A DNA stretch of 64,000 nucleotides from Tanytarsus gracilentus. Its lineage: Eukaryota; Arthropoda; Insecta; Diptera; Chironomidae. The notes under the pieces are model-generated. The model was not told the DNA's origin. It saw only the letters and a program-made list of their open reading frames with translations, and searched no databases. The stretch covers positions 5,394,001 to 5,458,000 of the forward strand of contig JAXRKN010000043.1 in NCBI GenBank assembly GCA_038502055.1, written 5' to 3'. Numbering within the stretch: the stretch's first letter is position 1; each line of letters opens with the position of its first letter. A program made the position numbers and the translations under genes. Below are positions 36,386-48,200 of the stretch, piece after piece.

Positions 36386-36391
36386 TTTATT
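36386..36391 (-). terminator. Polyadenylation signal of the sorting nexin gene
   Basis: AATAAA on the minus strand 90 nt after the stop codon at 36481-36483, only ~50 bp from the stop codon of the convergent P450 gene. The two 3' UTRs probably abut or overlap. Confidence 0.5.
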
Positions 36392-36480
36392 GATATCTAT
36401 GGACGTGGAATGGACATAAAATATATTGCACAATTAATATTATATAACTTTTTGAATATCATCAAGTACAAGCTCAAATT

Positions 36481-39466
36481 TTAAGCCTTAATTAGGTGCT
36501 TTGTTAAATTATCAGTGGGAAAAATTGCTGTTAGCAATCGATCGAGTAAAATTAAAATGAGCCTCTTATTAAGCTGTGGATACTGAAGCATTTCAATAAA
36601 ATTTTGAAGACCAATTTTGGTTGTTTCCGATCCTAAAATGTGTTTAAGGTCGTCGGTGAAAAATGAGTAAATTGCGACTTTAGCAGCTAAGCGTGTCCTC
36701 AACTTTGTGGTGTCTTCTCTCGAGATTGGATCTTGCCGTATTCCATTTGGCCACATGCCATTGAGTAACCCACATAAAATACCATGAACTACTTCAGGAT
36801 CGAGAATATTTTTTTGAACAACTTCTTTAATTTTTTTGTTAGCCGATTGACCGACGAAAGGTGCTGACATGATACCTTGAATGCCTCGCTTAAGCCATTG
36901 TGATCTCGCTTCAAGATCAAAAATTCCATTCAACAAATTCAAAAATGAAATCAGAGCTGGATATTCGACGCTGTTATGAGCATCTATCATGTCACTGTAA
37001 GCAAACTTGTCAGCACTTTTTGCCATAAATAATTTTGAGATTCCACCGATGACGTTGTCAGGCACATTTTTGATAGTTCGCATGCCACTTTTTATTGGAT
37101 TCACAAGATGTTTGATGACTTTCGTTCCATGAATTGTTCTATCGTCGTTGTCTGGCTCGAGAAATTCACGAATAATTTTCATGACAAGAAAATCATTTTC
37201 AGCTCGATTGCAGACAATCTGAAGAAATTCATTAAGAATGATCATCCGACGCTCTAAAAGATCTCGATTTGTGTTGTGAAATGTTTGCTTCTTCGGAAAT
37301 GGCAAGGAAATATTTTTAAAGAATGGAAATTGACGGACGAGAAGTTTTTTAAGTTCCAAGAATTTCGAATATCTTCGATAAATGTGCCAACTTTTGTGAT
37401 GCTTTAATTCAAGTTCATCATCGTCCATCAAAATCACTTGAATTGCATAAACGGCAAAATTTCCACTGCTATTAATTGCCGTGTTAATAATTTTCGCCGA
37501 GAGCTTTTTCTCAGGCAGTTCAGTCGGCTCTTCGGTGGCAATTATGTTCTGACATAAAATCACGCCTGTGTCACTGTGCGATCTTTGATGTCTTGTGACA
37601 TTCAACAAGTCACCTTCAATTGAATTATCATCGTCAAATGGCTCAAGATCGTCATCGAGTATAAATTCACCAGAATTGCTGTCACTTCCCGACTCAGCTT
37701 GACTTAATGTCGATTTTATTTCTGGACCGTCAATTTCAGTGATTTCTAGTTCGGCTATCAATTTCTTATAAGCCGGAGATTCATAAAAATTTTGAAGGAA
37801 AACGTGTTCATTTTTAAGTTTTTCATACACGAATTTGCAAATCGACTCAAACCAATCGAGCGATGGCACGATAAAAGTGTCTTTAATTTTAATATGCAGC
37901 ACCTCAATCAGTCCCTGATCAATGTTCAAATAGTTTGACGATGATGGTAATAAATATTCTTTGAAAAGCTCAAAAGCTCTGTCGCGGAGATTTTTCATAA
38001 TTTGCTGCCTTTGAGTTTCATCTCCGCAATTTTCAAGTCTTTCTCTCGCAATGTGCTTCCAGTCTATCGCGAGACAATAGAAAATGACATATTTTTGAAG
38101 ATTCATAATTTGAAGGTAATCAAGCCAATAGCTGAGCGCTATGTCCTTGCATAAAATTTCGTCGAGACTTAAGCGTGGAACTTTTGAGGAAGAAATCGAA
38201 TCTCGATCAATGAATTTTTTATCCTTGCAATTTTGGACGCTCGTGATTCGTAAGTCGATTAATTTTTGCGTATAATTAAGCGACGAAACTTCACCCGCAT
38301 AGTTTTTATCTTTATGCTTAAAATCCATTTCACGAGTAATTAAATGCCGCAAAGCTCTCAACTCTGATAAATCATTTGACTGTCTGATTGTCTTTATGAG
38401 CCATTCACTTGGTGGTGGATTGTCCATAAAATGTTTAGCGATTTGTAAGTTAATGAAGTCAGCATCGGAGATGAGTTTAATTGCTTTTGACACTAAGCTG
38501 CCTAAAATTGAGGTGACAAAAGCCCTAAGGGGATCGCAATCAAAGCTCTCAGGTTCCATTGTGTAGTAAAAAATAGTTTCCATGAGAGCGATAAAATATT
38601 TCTCGCTCGTCTTATCATCATTGACCTCTTTCTTATACTTATTTCCCGTAATATCGAAAAACGTCTCAATCAATTGCTTTTCAGGGTCTAAGAGTGACTC
38701 ATCTGTTTGAATTGAGTAAAACGTTGAGTTTGCAACTTTTCGATGAACATTTGCACCTGCAATATTCCATGTGGCCTCGGACAGCAGAGCAGATTCACTT
38801 TTATTTCGTCGATGAAAAGATGAATTAAATTTAGTTAATGATTTTGGACCTTTTTGAGACTCTTTAACCATCCGCATGGCGTCGTGATAAGCTTTTGCAT
38901 GTGCTGCAATATCATCGATCATTTTAGTGGTAATTGTTTGCATTAATGGCGCTTGCTTGAGACGTTTAATAAAGTTCATAAGACATTCCTCGGTTAGAGT
39001 TCTTGTTTCAATTTTAAAGTCCTTATTTTCCGTTATCAAATGGTACCACGATTCAATAAAATCGCGAAAAATGTAATCGAGAATTCTATGAATGACTGAG
39101 TCAATGTCAGAGTTCCCACTAAGCGATCGCGTGACCTTGAATTGTTTCGAGTCATTTCTCCTTAATTTTGAGTCAATAACTAAAAGATAAATTGATTAGT
39201 AATTTTCCAGGTAATTAGTGCACACTTAACTCACATCTAAGTCCAAGAATTCTTTTACAAAAATTCTCATCGAGTGGATTGTTGCTTTCGGAGTAAATTA
39301 CATCTCTTATTGTCTTATCCGTTGAAGTGCTGAGAAGAATCGATAAGATAGTAAGCACGAAAATTAAGATGCTCGTGAGGAGAAATAGGATTATTGGAAA
39401 TCCAAGCAGTTTTAGCGAGCAACATAGAAATATCACAATAATTGATATGAGACTGGTGCTGTTCAT
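36481..39466 (-). CDS. snz: Sorting nexin, SNX13/Snazarus type (PXA-RGS-PX-nexin C)
   Basis: Two exons, 39466-39235 and 39179-36481, joined in phase 1 through a 55-nt intron, give 976 residues, close to SNX13. Residues ~5-47 form two adjacent hydrophobic segments, an ER hairpin anchor. PXA follows (~90-300), starting at KVTRSLSGNSDIDSVIHRIL. An RGS-like domain spans ~414-550 (RLSLDEILCKDIALSYWLDY). PX covers ~636-755, with RRYSKF as the phosphoinositide-pocket motif. Nexin C covers ~815-965 (RSQWLKRGI, MWPNGI, LKHILGSETT). Proteins of this family tether ER to endosomes, vacuole/lysosome or plasma membrane, and in flies and mammals act in lipid-droplet and lipid metabolism. The RGS part is divergent, so GAP activity is doubtful. 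The PX and nexin-C wording is much closer to SNX13 than to SNX14 or SNX25 as I remember them. Confidence 0.9.
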
Positions 39467-39641
39467 GGTTATGAATGCAATGATTTCTTCTCACATCTTC
39501 ACTAAATTAATTTTTTTAAGAGAAATTTCTCTTTGTTGTCGTGTTATCAAAAAATAACTCGAGCATAAACATAATTCAGAAAAGTTTTATACCCACTCGA
39601 TTGTTTGTTTAAACAGCTGCTTGAAAAGTGACAATAAAAAA

Positions 39642-40110
39642 AGCTCTAAGGGAGCTAATTAGTGACTCGGATGATTAAGTTTTTAATTTACTTAATCTAA
39701 TTGACATCCTGTTAAGCTAATTAGAACTTTATTTCATTAAAAAATTAATTATTTTAATTGAATCGAATTTATTTTTTTTTATTAGCGCTCTCACATGTAC
39801 CAAATTGAAGAAAAAAAAGTTCTAGGGGAGCTAATTAACGATATGAATAATTAAGTTTATATTTTATTTCATCTAATTAAGACTCAAAATTATTAATTAG
39901 CACTTAAAAATGATATAATTAGTGACTCTAAGACCCCAAAGATTTTTATTAGGGGTCCCACATGAGAAAAATTGTTAATTTTAAGCTCTAAGGGAGCTAA
40001 TTAGTGACTCGGATGATTCTAATTAATTTTTTTTCAGCTTCATTAAAGCATTAATATGTCCATTAGAACTTCTTTTCGGGAAAAATTATTTTAATTACAT
40101 GGATAAAAGT
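39642..40110 (+). repeat. Degenerate tandem repeat, ~170-bp period, three units
   Basis: A block reading AGCTCTAAGGGAGCTAATTA or a close variant starts at 39642, 39819 and 39983. The first and third copies stay identical for about 35 bp, through GTGACTCGGATGATT. Between the cores, related pieces such as ATTAG..CTC/CCCACATG recur. The array fills much of the gap between the sorting nexin start and the JMJD4 stop. No coding capacity. Confidence 0.72.
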
Positions 40111-40265
40111 AGGGGCTCGATGCTTGGTTGATACCTGTGTGAAAGTTTTTGATCTACCTAATTTAATTTTTATTAAAGATTTTAATTTAACGGTCACATG
40201 ACACGTGGTTGAATTTATAACTATTTAAAAATCATAATTTCATTAATTTAACGAATTTTAAATAA

Positions 40266-40271
40266 TTTATT
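40266..40271 (-). terminator. Polyadenylation signal overlapping the JMJD4 stop codon
   Basis: On the minus strand the end of the frame reads AAC AAA TAA ATT, so AATAAA includes the stop codon. The mRNA may have a 3' UTR of only 10-30 nt. Confidence 0.4.
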
Positions 40272-41465
40272 TGTTTGAATTTAATGTGTTAATTTGCTCT
40301 CTAAATATTTTTTTTAAATCTTCATCGACAATTTCACTTTCGAGTAAATCATTGAGAACCTCATCCGCCATTTTGAGATCGAATCTTTGGAGATTTTCAC
40401 CTAGAGATTGACTAAAAACTTTTTTATCACAATTCTTGACTCTCTCGTCAAAGATATTTAAGACTAAATTTACAAGTTCGATTATGTTCATGCCATAGAC
40501 AGCTTTCATCATCAACTGACAATGATCATCAAAATTCTCCATATCTCGACAATCTTCAATCTCCTTTTTAATGTCTTCTAAATTTTTTAATAAATTCTGG
40601 AGCACCAGTCGTATGTTACATCCATTGAACCAATTATGATTAATAGAAAAAACATCGGTTAACTGTAAAAAAATAGGAAGATTTACAAAGTGCTGTGTCT
40701 AAAATTATTGCTTACATTGTGGACCTGGTGAAACCAACCAGATGGTACGAAAATAATCTCATTTGAATTTTGCACGATGTCGAAGAATTTTACGTTTTTA
40801 TCAATGAGCATTTCTTCATCGACAATAAATGGCAATTTTCCAAAATTGTCTTTCAACTTTCGCTCTTCATTTCTTGGCAAAATAAACCATCGCTTTTGAC
40901 CGCTCACATTTGCCGACCAACTGTAGGAGTTTGTGACGTCAGAATGAAAATTTGTGAAAGTTCCTTCAACTCCAATATAAACGAAACGATAATCTTCTCT
41001 GCCTTTGTCAAGCAAATACTCATTGAGCCAGTCTGAAGCGAAATACTCGGGAACATTGTAGAAATCAACATGTGGAAATTCATGCTTGAGGTGAAAATCT
41101 TTAAGGTAGAGCAAGTCCGCATTTTTATCTCTCTCGCGCCAATACTTTGCATAATCCTTGAACTTCATCTTTGATTTTTCATGAGAGTTTAAATATTGTT
41201 TAGAGCAATTAGCGACAGGAACTTCATGGTCAGCGAGCAGCTCTTCAAGCTTATCTATATTTATTGACTTATCAGTGTTGAGCCATGCAAGCGAGGTGGA
41301 AGTCAATATATTTGCATCTGTTATAATTACGGGAAGATTTTTTGACATGAATTTTTCAAAAAAATCCTTAAAAGTTAAATCTTTAGCTGGTACACGTGGG
41401 ATGTCATCAATGTCGTCAATAGTTTCCGGCAATCTATTAAAACTGTCATCGATGTCAATTTTCAT
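40267..41465 (-). CDS. JMJD4: JmjC-domain 2-oxoglutarate/Fe(II) oxygenase, JMJD4 type
   Basis: Two exons, 41465-40716 and 40662-40267, joined in phase 0 through a 53-nt intron, give 381 residues. The iron-binding facial triad is visible: H174 and D176 in TNFHSDVTNSYSW, and H246 in PSGWFHQVHN. The splice restores the family signature HQVHN-LTDVFSINHNWFN. The C-terminal third is helical and lacks known motifs. Human JMJD4 hydroxylates a lysine of translation termination factor eRF1; by orthology the same role is likely here, but that is inference. A TTTTTAG six nt upstream of the start could be the acceptor of a 5' UTR intron. The gene is oriented head-to-head with the putative cindr start exon, 815 bp apart. 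Confidence 0.9.
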
Positions 41466-41790
41466 TTTATCTAAAAATTACAACAAAAAAAAAATCTTAA
41501 TAATTTTTTCACTAGCAAAAAAATGTTTTATTTTAAATTATATATTTTGCAGAAAGATTTGATTAAAAAGGATTGCGAAAAAAATAAATAATTGAAAATG
41601 TAATAAATATTATTTTCTTACGATTTAAATTTGAAATTTTAAGTGAAGAAAATTAATTTTTTCAATATTATTTTTATTTCGAATGAATGAAAACAAGCTA
41701 CTCATAAAAACTTCTCCACATCGTCAAATTTAAGAGACGTTTTATTTATTTTATCGCATAAAATTTGTAACAAAAAGATTTAATTAAAAA

Positions 41791-41850
41791 AATTAAGGTT
41801 CGATTCCTTAATTGGTATTGGTATTTTACAAAACTAAGGTTCGATTCCTA
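41791..41850 (+). repeat. Pair of T-arm-like hairpins
   Basis: AATTAAGG-TTCGATT-CCTTAATT at 41791-41813 is a perfect 8-bp stem with a 7-nt loop identical to a tRNA TψC-type loop. A second, shorter one (TAGG/CCTA-type stem, same TTCGATT loop) is at 41835-41850. There is no acceptor, D or anticodon arm, so these are not tRNA genes. Confidence 0.4.
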
Positions 41851-42280
41851 AATTTAAAAAAATCAGTTTTTTCTGCGATTTAAAATTAATTCCTGTCTTC
41901 ACTTCACTCTGCATCAATCCCCCTCTTAGTGATGCGAAAGGCTCACAATGTATTTTTTTTAGTTTTGCATCGTCATTAAGATCCTAAAAGCAGCTCTGTT
42001 CCGTTCGTCAAATAAATGTAATTTTTCACTATTTAATGTCCTTTTCATAACAAAATCGAGTGTTAAGAACGACAACCGGCACACATATATTCGAGTACGG
42101 ATAAAATAGATGTGTAAAATGTTTAAAAATCAGAGAACATTTTCAGCATAAAAAAAGAGTGTTGCAAAAGCCAATTTAGCAGTATCGAGTGAAATAAAAA
42201 ATTTGAGTGTATTTATTTTCACCCTAAATTATTAGAAAATAATTTAAAAAATTGCATTGCCCGAGAAAGGATATTCGAAA

Positions 42281-45200
42281 ATGGAATCGCGAGGCACGGG
42301 AGGTGAGCAAGTGGAGATGGAAAAAATTCTCCATTTTAACTTCTTTTACTGTTTGAATTATGAGTCATATATTTGTGGATCTTATTTTTTTCTCTCGCAC
42401 ACGGCAAACTCGAAGCGACCATGACAAATTCCTTATTTACTTGCAAATAATTTCTCGAGACTTGCCGTCTTATAAATCTCGGCCATACTCTACGATTAAG
42501 TGGATAATGATGATGATGAGCTAATCAATAATACATGCATCTTACTTTGTCTGCTTCTTGTCTAAGATAACCGAGTGCTAAGAACTTTCATCGCTCGCGA
42601 AATGTTTGCACAAAACAACATATAACGGTACTTCATAGCTCAACTTTAAGAGCAAAACTTGAGTGATGTGCGAATTGAAAGAGAAAAAGAGATTTGAAGG
42701 GAAAGAAGAAGAAGAGATGAGGGTTTTGATTGAAGGCTTTGAAAGGATAGAAAAAATCCTTTGAATATTTAAATTTGCCATTAGAAAAATTTGTTAAAGG
42801 TCTCAATACAGAAAGGCGCAATATTTTGCAAGGATTAAAATTTTGCAGAGTCGAATAATTTTTAAAAATTTAAAAAAATTCTAGGATCAAAGTTTAGCCG
42901 TCAAGGATTTTTTTCATTCTCTCTCTAAAATCCATTCTTTAAACTACCGCTGGGACCCATTCAATAAAATCCGACTTCCTCTTTTTTGCCCACGTCGACT
43001 TTCTTATGTCATCGAATTCCTCCACACTTTTATCATCACATTTCGCTAGAATTAACCTGATAAGAACACAAAGTTGTGAATTAAAAAACATTTTTTTTAA
43101 AAATAAAAAATCCATCAAATTCAATAAACATGCACATTGATAAAGTGAGAGCTTGTGAGCCAACAATAATTAGAGTCATTATAGAAAACTATCAGCTGCT
43201 GCTACCAACTAATCCATTTGCCGCTTTAATTTGAATGCATATACATAGATGAAAATGAAAATTGAGAGAAATCTTTGCTTAACTTTTACCTCTCAAATGC
43301 GCTCGGGTGTGTTGTATGTTCAATATCAATCTCACTTGTAAGACTCTATTGCAATATACTCACATTATTGAAATAGAAAACCAGTTCTTGACTTTTAATA
43401 AAATGTAATAAGAAGAGTTTTTTTCTTCTGTGAACTAAACTTGCTGCACAGTGCCGAGTTAGTTATCTTTTTGTCTCATATACATTTAATTATTTTGAAG
43501 ATTCACATTTTAAGTGTCGACCCATTTTTATTCCGTCTATTTTCAAGTGCTAAGTCAAGAGATTTTATTTTTGGTAGCTTCAAAATATATTTTCATATTT
43601 TTTTGGGGGTTTTATAATAAAATTGAGTGGCAATTATGATAGAGTTTATTTTATGTGCGAAAATTAATGCGATAATTTATGAGATTTAAGTGTGGCAGAA
43701 AAATGGTTCGCTGTCAAAGAATTTCATTTTGAGGTTTTGTGGTGGTTTTTCGCAACACTAACTTAAGTATCGGATTTTAAATAAAAAATGTCAAAGTCGT
43801 GACTTGTATTAAAATTTAAAAAAAAACTTTTTTCAGTCTCTTAATTTATACAAAAAAAAACGTCAGTTTAATCTGAAAAAAATTAATCAGAAGCTCCCCA
43901 AAAACTAGGCCAAATGTAATGACTTCAATGCACGAAAATTTTCCATCTTACTCTAATTAAAACCGTGTGAGGCAAGCGTGCGTAATTGATATGTTTTAGA
44001 GTGCGCACCGCTTTGAATTTCACGAAAGAGTGTGTGTATGAAATATAATGTGTCAAGGACAGGATGGAATCCCTACAAAACAGCTGTGGTTTCTTGTTGA
44101 TTCATAAAAAAACTTGAATTTATGCCAATAATAATTTTTCTCCCTTCTTTTTGAGAGAAGATTGAGTGATGAACTCATCGGGCGACCAAAACAAGCGTGA
44201 AGCAATAAAATCACACAGCTAACTCCAGTGATGTCATATTGTTGTTTCTTACTTCAAGTAAGCCGATCAAAAGCTGATCACAGATGGTCATAAAGAAGAC
44301 GTTGGCGTGAAGCAGTCTGTGCGTGATAATCGGCAGTATGAAATTAGTCATCAATTATGGCATCCAACTGGTATACTGCAAATGAGGTATCACAGAAAAG
44401 CTTTTTTTTCTCTCTTTATCAAAAAACTTCCTTATCGTGTCATGAACGTGATAAAAATGAATTTCACGATAAAAAAATATTTATTATGTAGTAAAATAAA
44501 TATTGCGAGTTGATGTATTGCGAAAAATATGAAGTGCGCGTGTATATTCATGAAAAAATGACATGTTCACGATGACTTTTAATAATAATAATTTTTTTAT
44601 TACTTTAATTAAATCATGTTGAAGCTCAATGAGATTTCATGCTGCTATAGAATTTTTTTAATTATATTTATTTAGTTTTAAAAGTTTTCCAAACAATTTT
44701 AATAATTTAAAAAATATTCAAATGTTTTTCATCAACAAACATGTCGCGTTCTTAATCATACACGACATTCCACAAATGAACTTAGAAATTGTTTTTCAAG
44801 CAATACAGTCGCAAGTTATTTACTCAATTGTTAGCGCAAAAAGTCGCAAGCAATGTTCTTGCCTCTTTTCTCACTTTTCGATTATCTCATCAAAAAAATG
44901 AGAAAATTTAATTTGCAGTTAAAGAAGATGCTAATTGGGAATGAGAATTGACTCGGTGACTAATGATTGTTACATCAATTCTATTCGATTCTTCCAGATT
45001 AGTTTTCAAAATGAAGGAAAAATCTGTAATTAATTGCACGATCAAAGAAAATTTCTTACTCATTATTTAAAGTTGGAGTTATTCTCGAATTCACACATTA
45101 GCTTTTAAACTCCGCATTTTCCAAATTAATCTCACCTCAAGATCCTCTAAAATCTCATTAATTAGGAAACTGTTTATACTTTAACAACTTCCTCTTTCTC

Positions 45201-48200
45201 TCTTAATCCATGAATTAATTTTCCCCCTCGCTTATCGAATCATAGCAGAATAGCAAAAATTTCTCTTTTCCTTCCTGTCGACTCGACAAAATTCTGATAA
45301 CAGCGTCATAATGCGCTCACGATATCTCATCAGCAAAAATTGACCTTCGTGCTCGAGTCATAAATATTGCTGCCCACTTTAATAATCATAAACCATAATC
45401 AGAATGCTTCTGGCCAAACATGAAAAATTCTTCTCAATCATCGATTATTTTTTTTTCATCTCGTTGGAAAACAATCAAAAATTATTTAGTCAATCTCAAT
45501 CTTACGATGATGTGGGTCATTAATTAAAATTAAATTGATTGAGCGCGAGTAGAAAATATTTTCATTACGCTTTTTTGTCTCGGCCGCTATTAAGTGAATA
45601 AAAAAATGTTTTGAGCGGCAATCTCGGCGAGAAATGTCATACACACCTACTTATCTCCATAGCGAGAGAAATTTGAACGAAAATTGATCATGAAGCGACA
45701 TTAATTGGTGGTTATTGGGTTAGAAGGACCAGAAATTGTAACAGAAAACAATTGTGAGGGTTGATCGTAAATAGAGCTCTATTTACTCTTTTAATTTTCA
45801 TCCGAGTGTTCTTTTTGAGATTTTAATTAAAATGTCTGGTATGAGTTGGTTTAATTTGAGCATGATTTGAAAATTTTACCTCCATAGCATTGAGTCAATG
45901 CTCATTTAAGAGTTATATTAATTTAAACTTTGAAATCAAGCAAAAAAAAAAAGATTTTTTAATTGTGGAATATTTAACGTATTTTATAGGTTTAAAAAAG
46001 CAAAATTAACATTTTAATATAAAGCTACTAAACTTTATAAGCCATAAACACCAAAAAGAATTCCCAAGCTCATAAAACTATCAACAATGCATTTAAATGT
46101 CAATTCTAACTCGTCATATTTTAATAACTTTTTGTAAAATTATGGTTTCATGTTGGCATTTCTTTATAGAGCATATAAAAATAGTCAAGTTAGCTATAAG
46201 AGAGTTAAAAAACTATTACAAAACATTTTGTTTCTTCTTCTTTTCTCCACCTTTCTTGATGACTAAGTTTTAAGCTTTGAGTTACGTTCACGACATTAGA
46301 TTGCAATTCTGCAAAGAGTGGCGTCGACGTGCCGAGAGAAAATTATGTAAATTTTCTTTAATATTATGCTCACAAGTGACAACTTGATTGGTTAATGCTC
46401 ATAATGAGTGAGAGCGAAAATTCTTCATGAATTAGGTCATGCCGATCTTCATTGTTAACTTCTTGCACGTTTATTTGAGAAAGATAAAAAATACTCGTGA
46501 TTCACTTTGTTCGTACGATGATTCAACTACCCCGGAGGAAGAAGGCAGTAAAAGAATCCATTAAGTTTTTTTAGTGAATATTTGATAAATGACATTCGAG
46601 ATAAAGATTTATGAATGAAAATGCACTCTCTGCTAATTGAATGTCCCAGTCGACCAGCATGATCCGCTGCCGAGACATTTGTTACGCTGATTTATGTGTC
46701 CATCATTTATTTTCACCCAATTCCCTCTCTTTACACTCCCGTTGCATATGGAAATTGAATAAAATTGAAATTCATCTTGAGTGAGACATTAAAGCAATAG
46801 ACGAAGAACCTAGAGAAAAAGTAGAAGAATAGAAAAGAATCTAAACAATGAAAATCTTTGGGTCTTCTTCTTCTTCCACTCTTACTCAACGCCACATGTA
46901 CATGTGTATAGGTGTTGTTAATAATAATCAAGTTCTCAAGTTCTTTAACCTCCTCGAATATCTTTTTTTTCTGTTCGATTTATTCAAGGGGTGGATATTA
47001 AAATTTTTAATTAAAAAAAATCTAATCAAAGTTGGCACAGTTGTGAAATTTAAACAGTGAAATTTTTTAGGATGATTTACAAAATTTTAAAGTTCGAGCG
47101 TTATGAAAAGAAAAATTTGACAGGAAAATCCTCAGTTAATGGTGAGATGTCCCCACCTTGAACATCATCGTATTTGCTACCATTCATTTAGATTACACCA
47201 CGATCACCTAAAGCTTTTCTTGTTGTTTTCTCTCGGAATGTTTCAATGCGCATTAATGCTAGCGTTTCAATGTTTTTCACAACTAAAATTTATCCAACTT
47301 TACTTCAGTTCATTTCGCTCGCTCGTTTCGACAAGTTCGAGATTAAAGATAGTGAAAAGAGTTTGGAAGTTTTTGAAGTTATTTATTTCTTTTATTATAC
47401 TTCTCTTTGTGTCGTGCCTTCAGGATTCGGATTATATTAAAAAAATATTTCGAATATTTAAAGTGAAAAATTAGACTCGATGTAAGGAGAGGAAAAAATT
47501 ACTGCACTTAATTAAATAATTCAATAGTAAATGTTTTAAATAAATGTCGATATGGAAGAGTTCAAAAGAAAAAGAAATCCATGAAAAAAAATTGAAATGA
47601 GAAAGAAAAAAACCAGTTTTTAAAAAAAAGTCTCTAAAAATTGCCTCGAGAGTGAAAAAGGAAAAATATAAAAATATAAAGAAAGAGCTTAGCGTAATTG
47701 GTGTAAAGAGTATATGGATTTATGTGCGGTGGTGGAAGTCGATGGAAATTTGAGTAAACACTTTTGAAATAAATTTCATTTCTCGGAATATTACAAAAAT
47801 TATTTTTGGTTGTAAAAGTAATTTTTTTGATCGATTTGAGAGACTAAAAAATTGTAAAATGCTTTTTACAAATTAATTTGTATTTCATTTGAATTTTTCA
47901 ATCAATTTTCTATAATTTTTATTTAAATATTATGCTTTTTACAAATTAATTTGTATTTCATTTGAATTTTTCAATCAATTTTCTATAATTTTTATTTAAA
48001 TATTAGTTAAACAAGAAATTAAATTTAATCGACTTAGATGAATTTACGTCAAATCCTTTGAAATTTTAATGACCTCCAATAAAGCTACAAATGACCATCC
48101 CTCGAAAGTTTATTAAGCACTCTTTTATTACCTTCGACATTTGTTACATTAATAAAGTCATTCTCAAGTACACGACAATAAAAGCGCACACTCATAAGAA

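Noticed and set aside
40904..41562. Plus- and minus-strand frames overlapping JMJD4
   Set aside because: Alternative-frame shadows of the JmjC coding exon, which has an intact catalytic triad.
47139..47474. 111-codon plus-strand frame
   Set aside because: Phe/Leu-rich with no motif and no splice support; lies in the presumed cindr intron.
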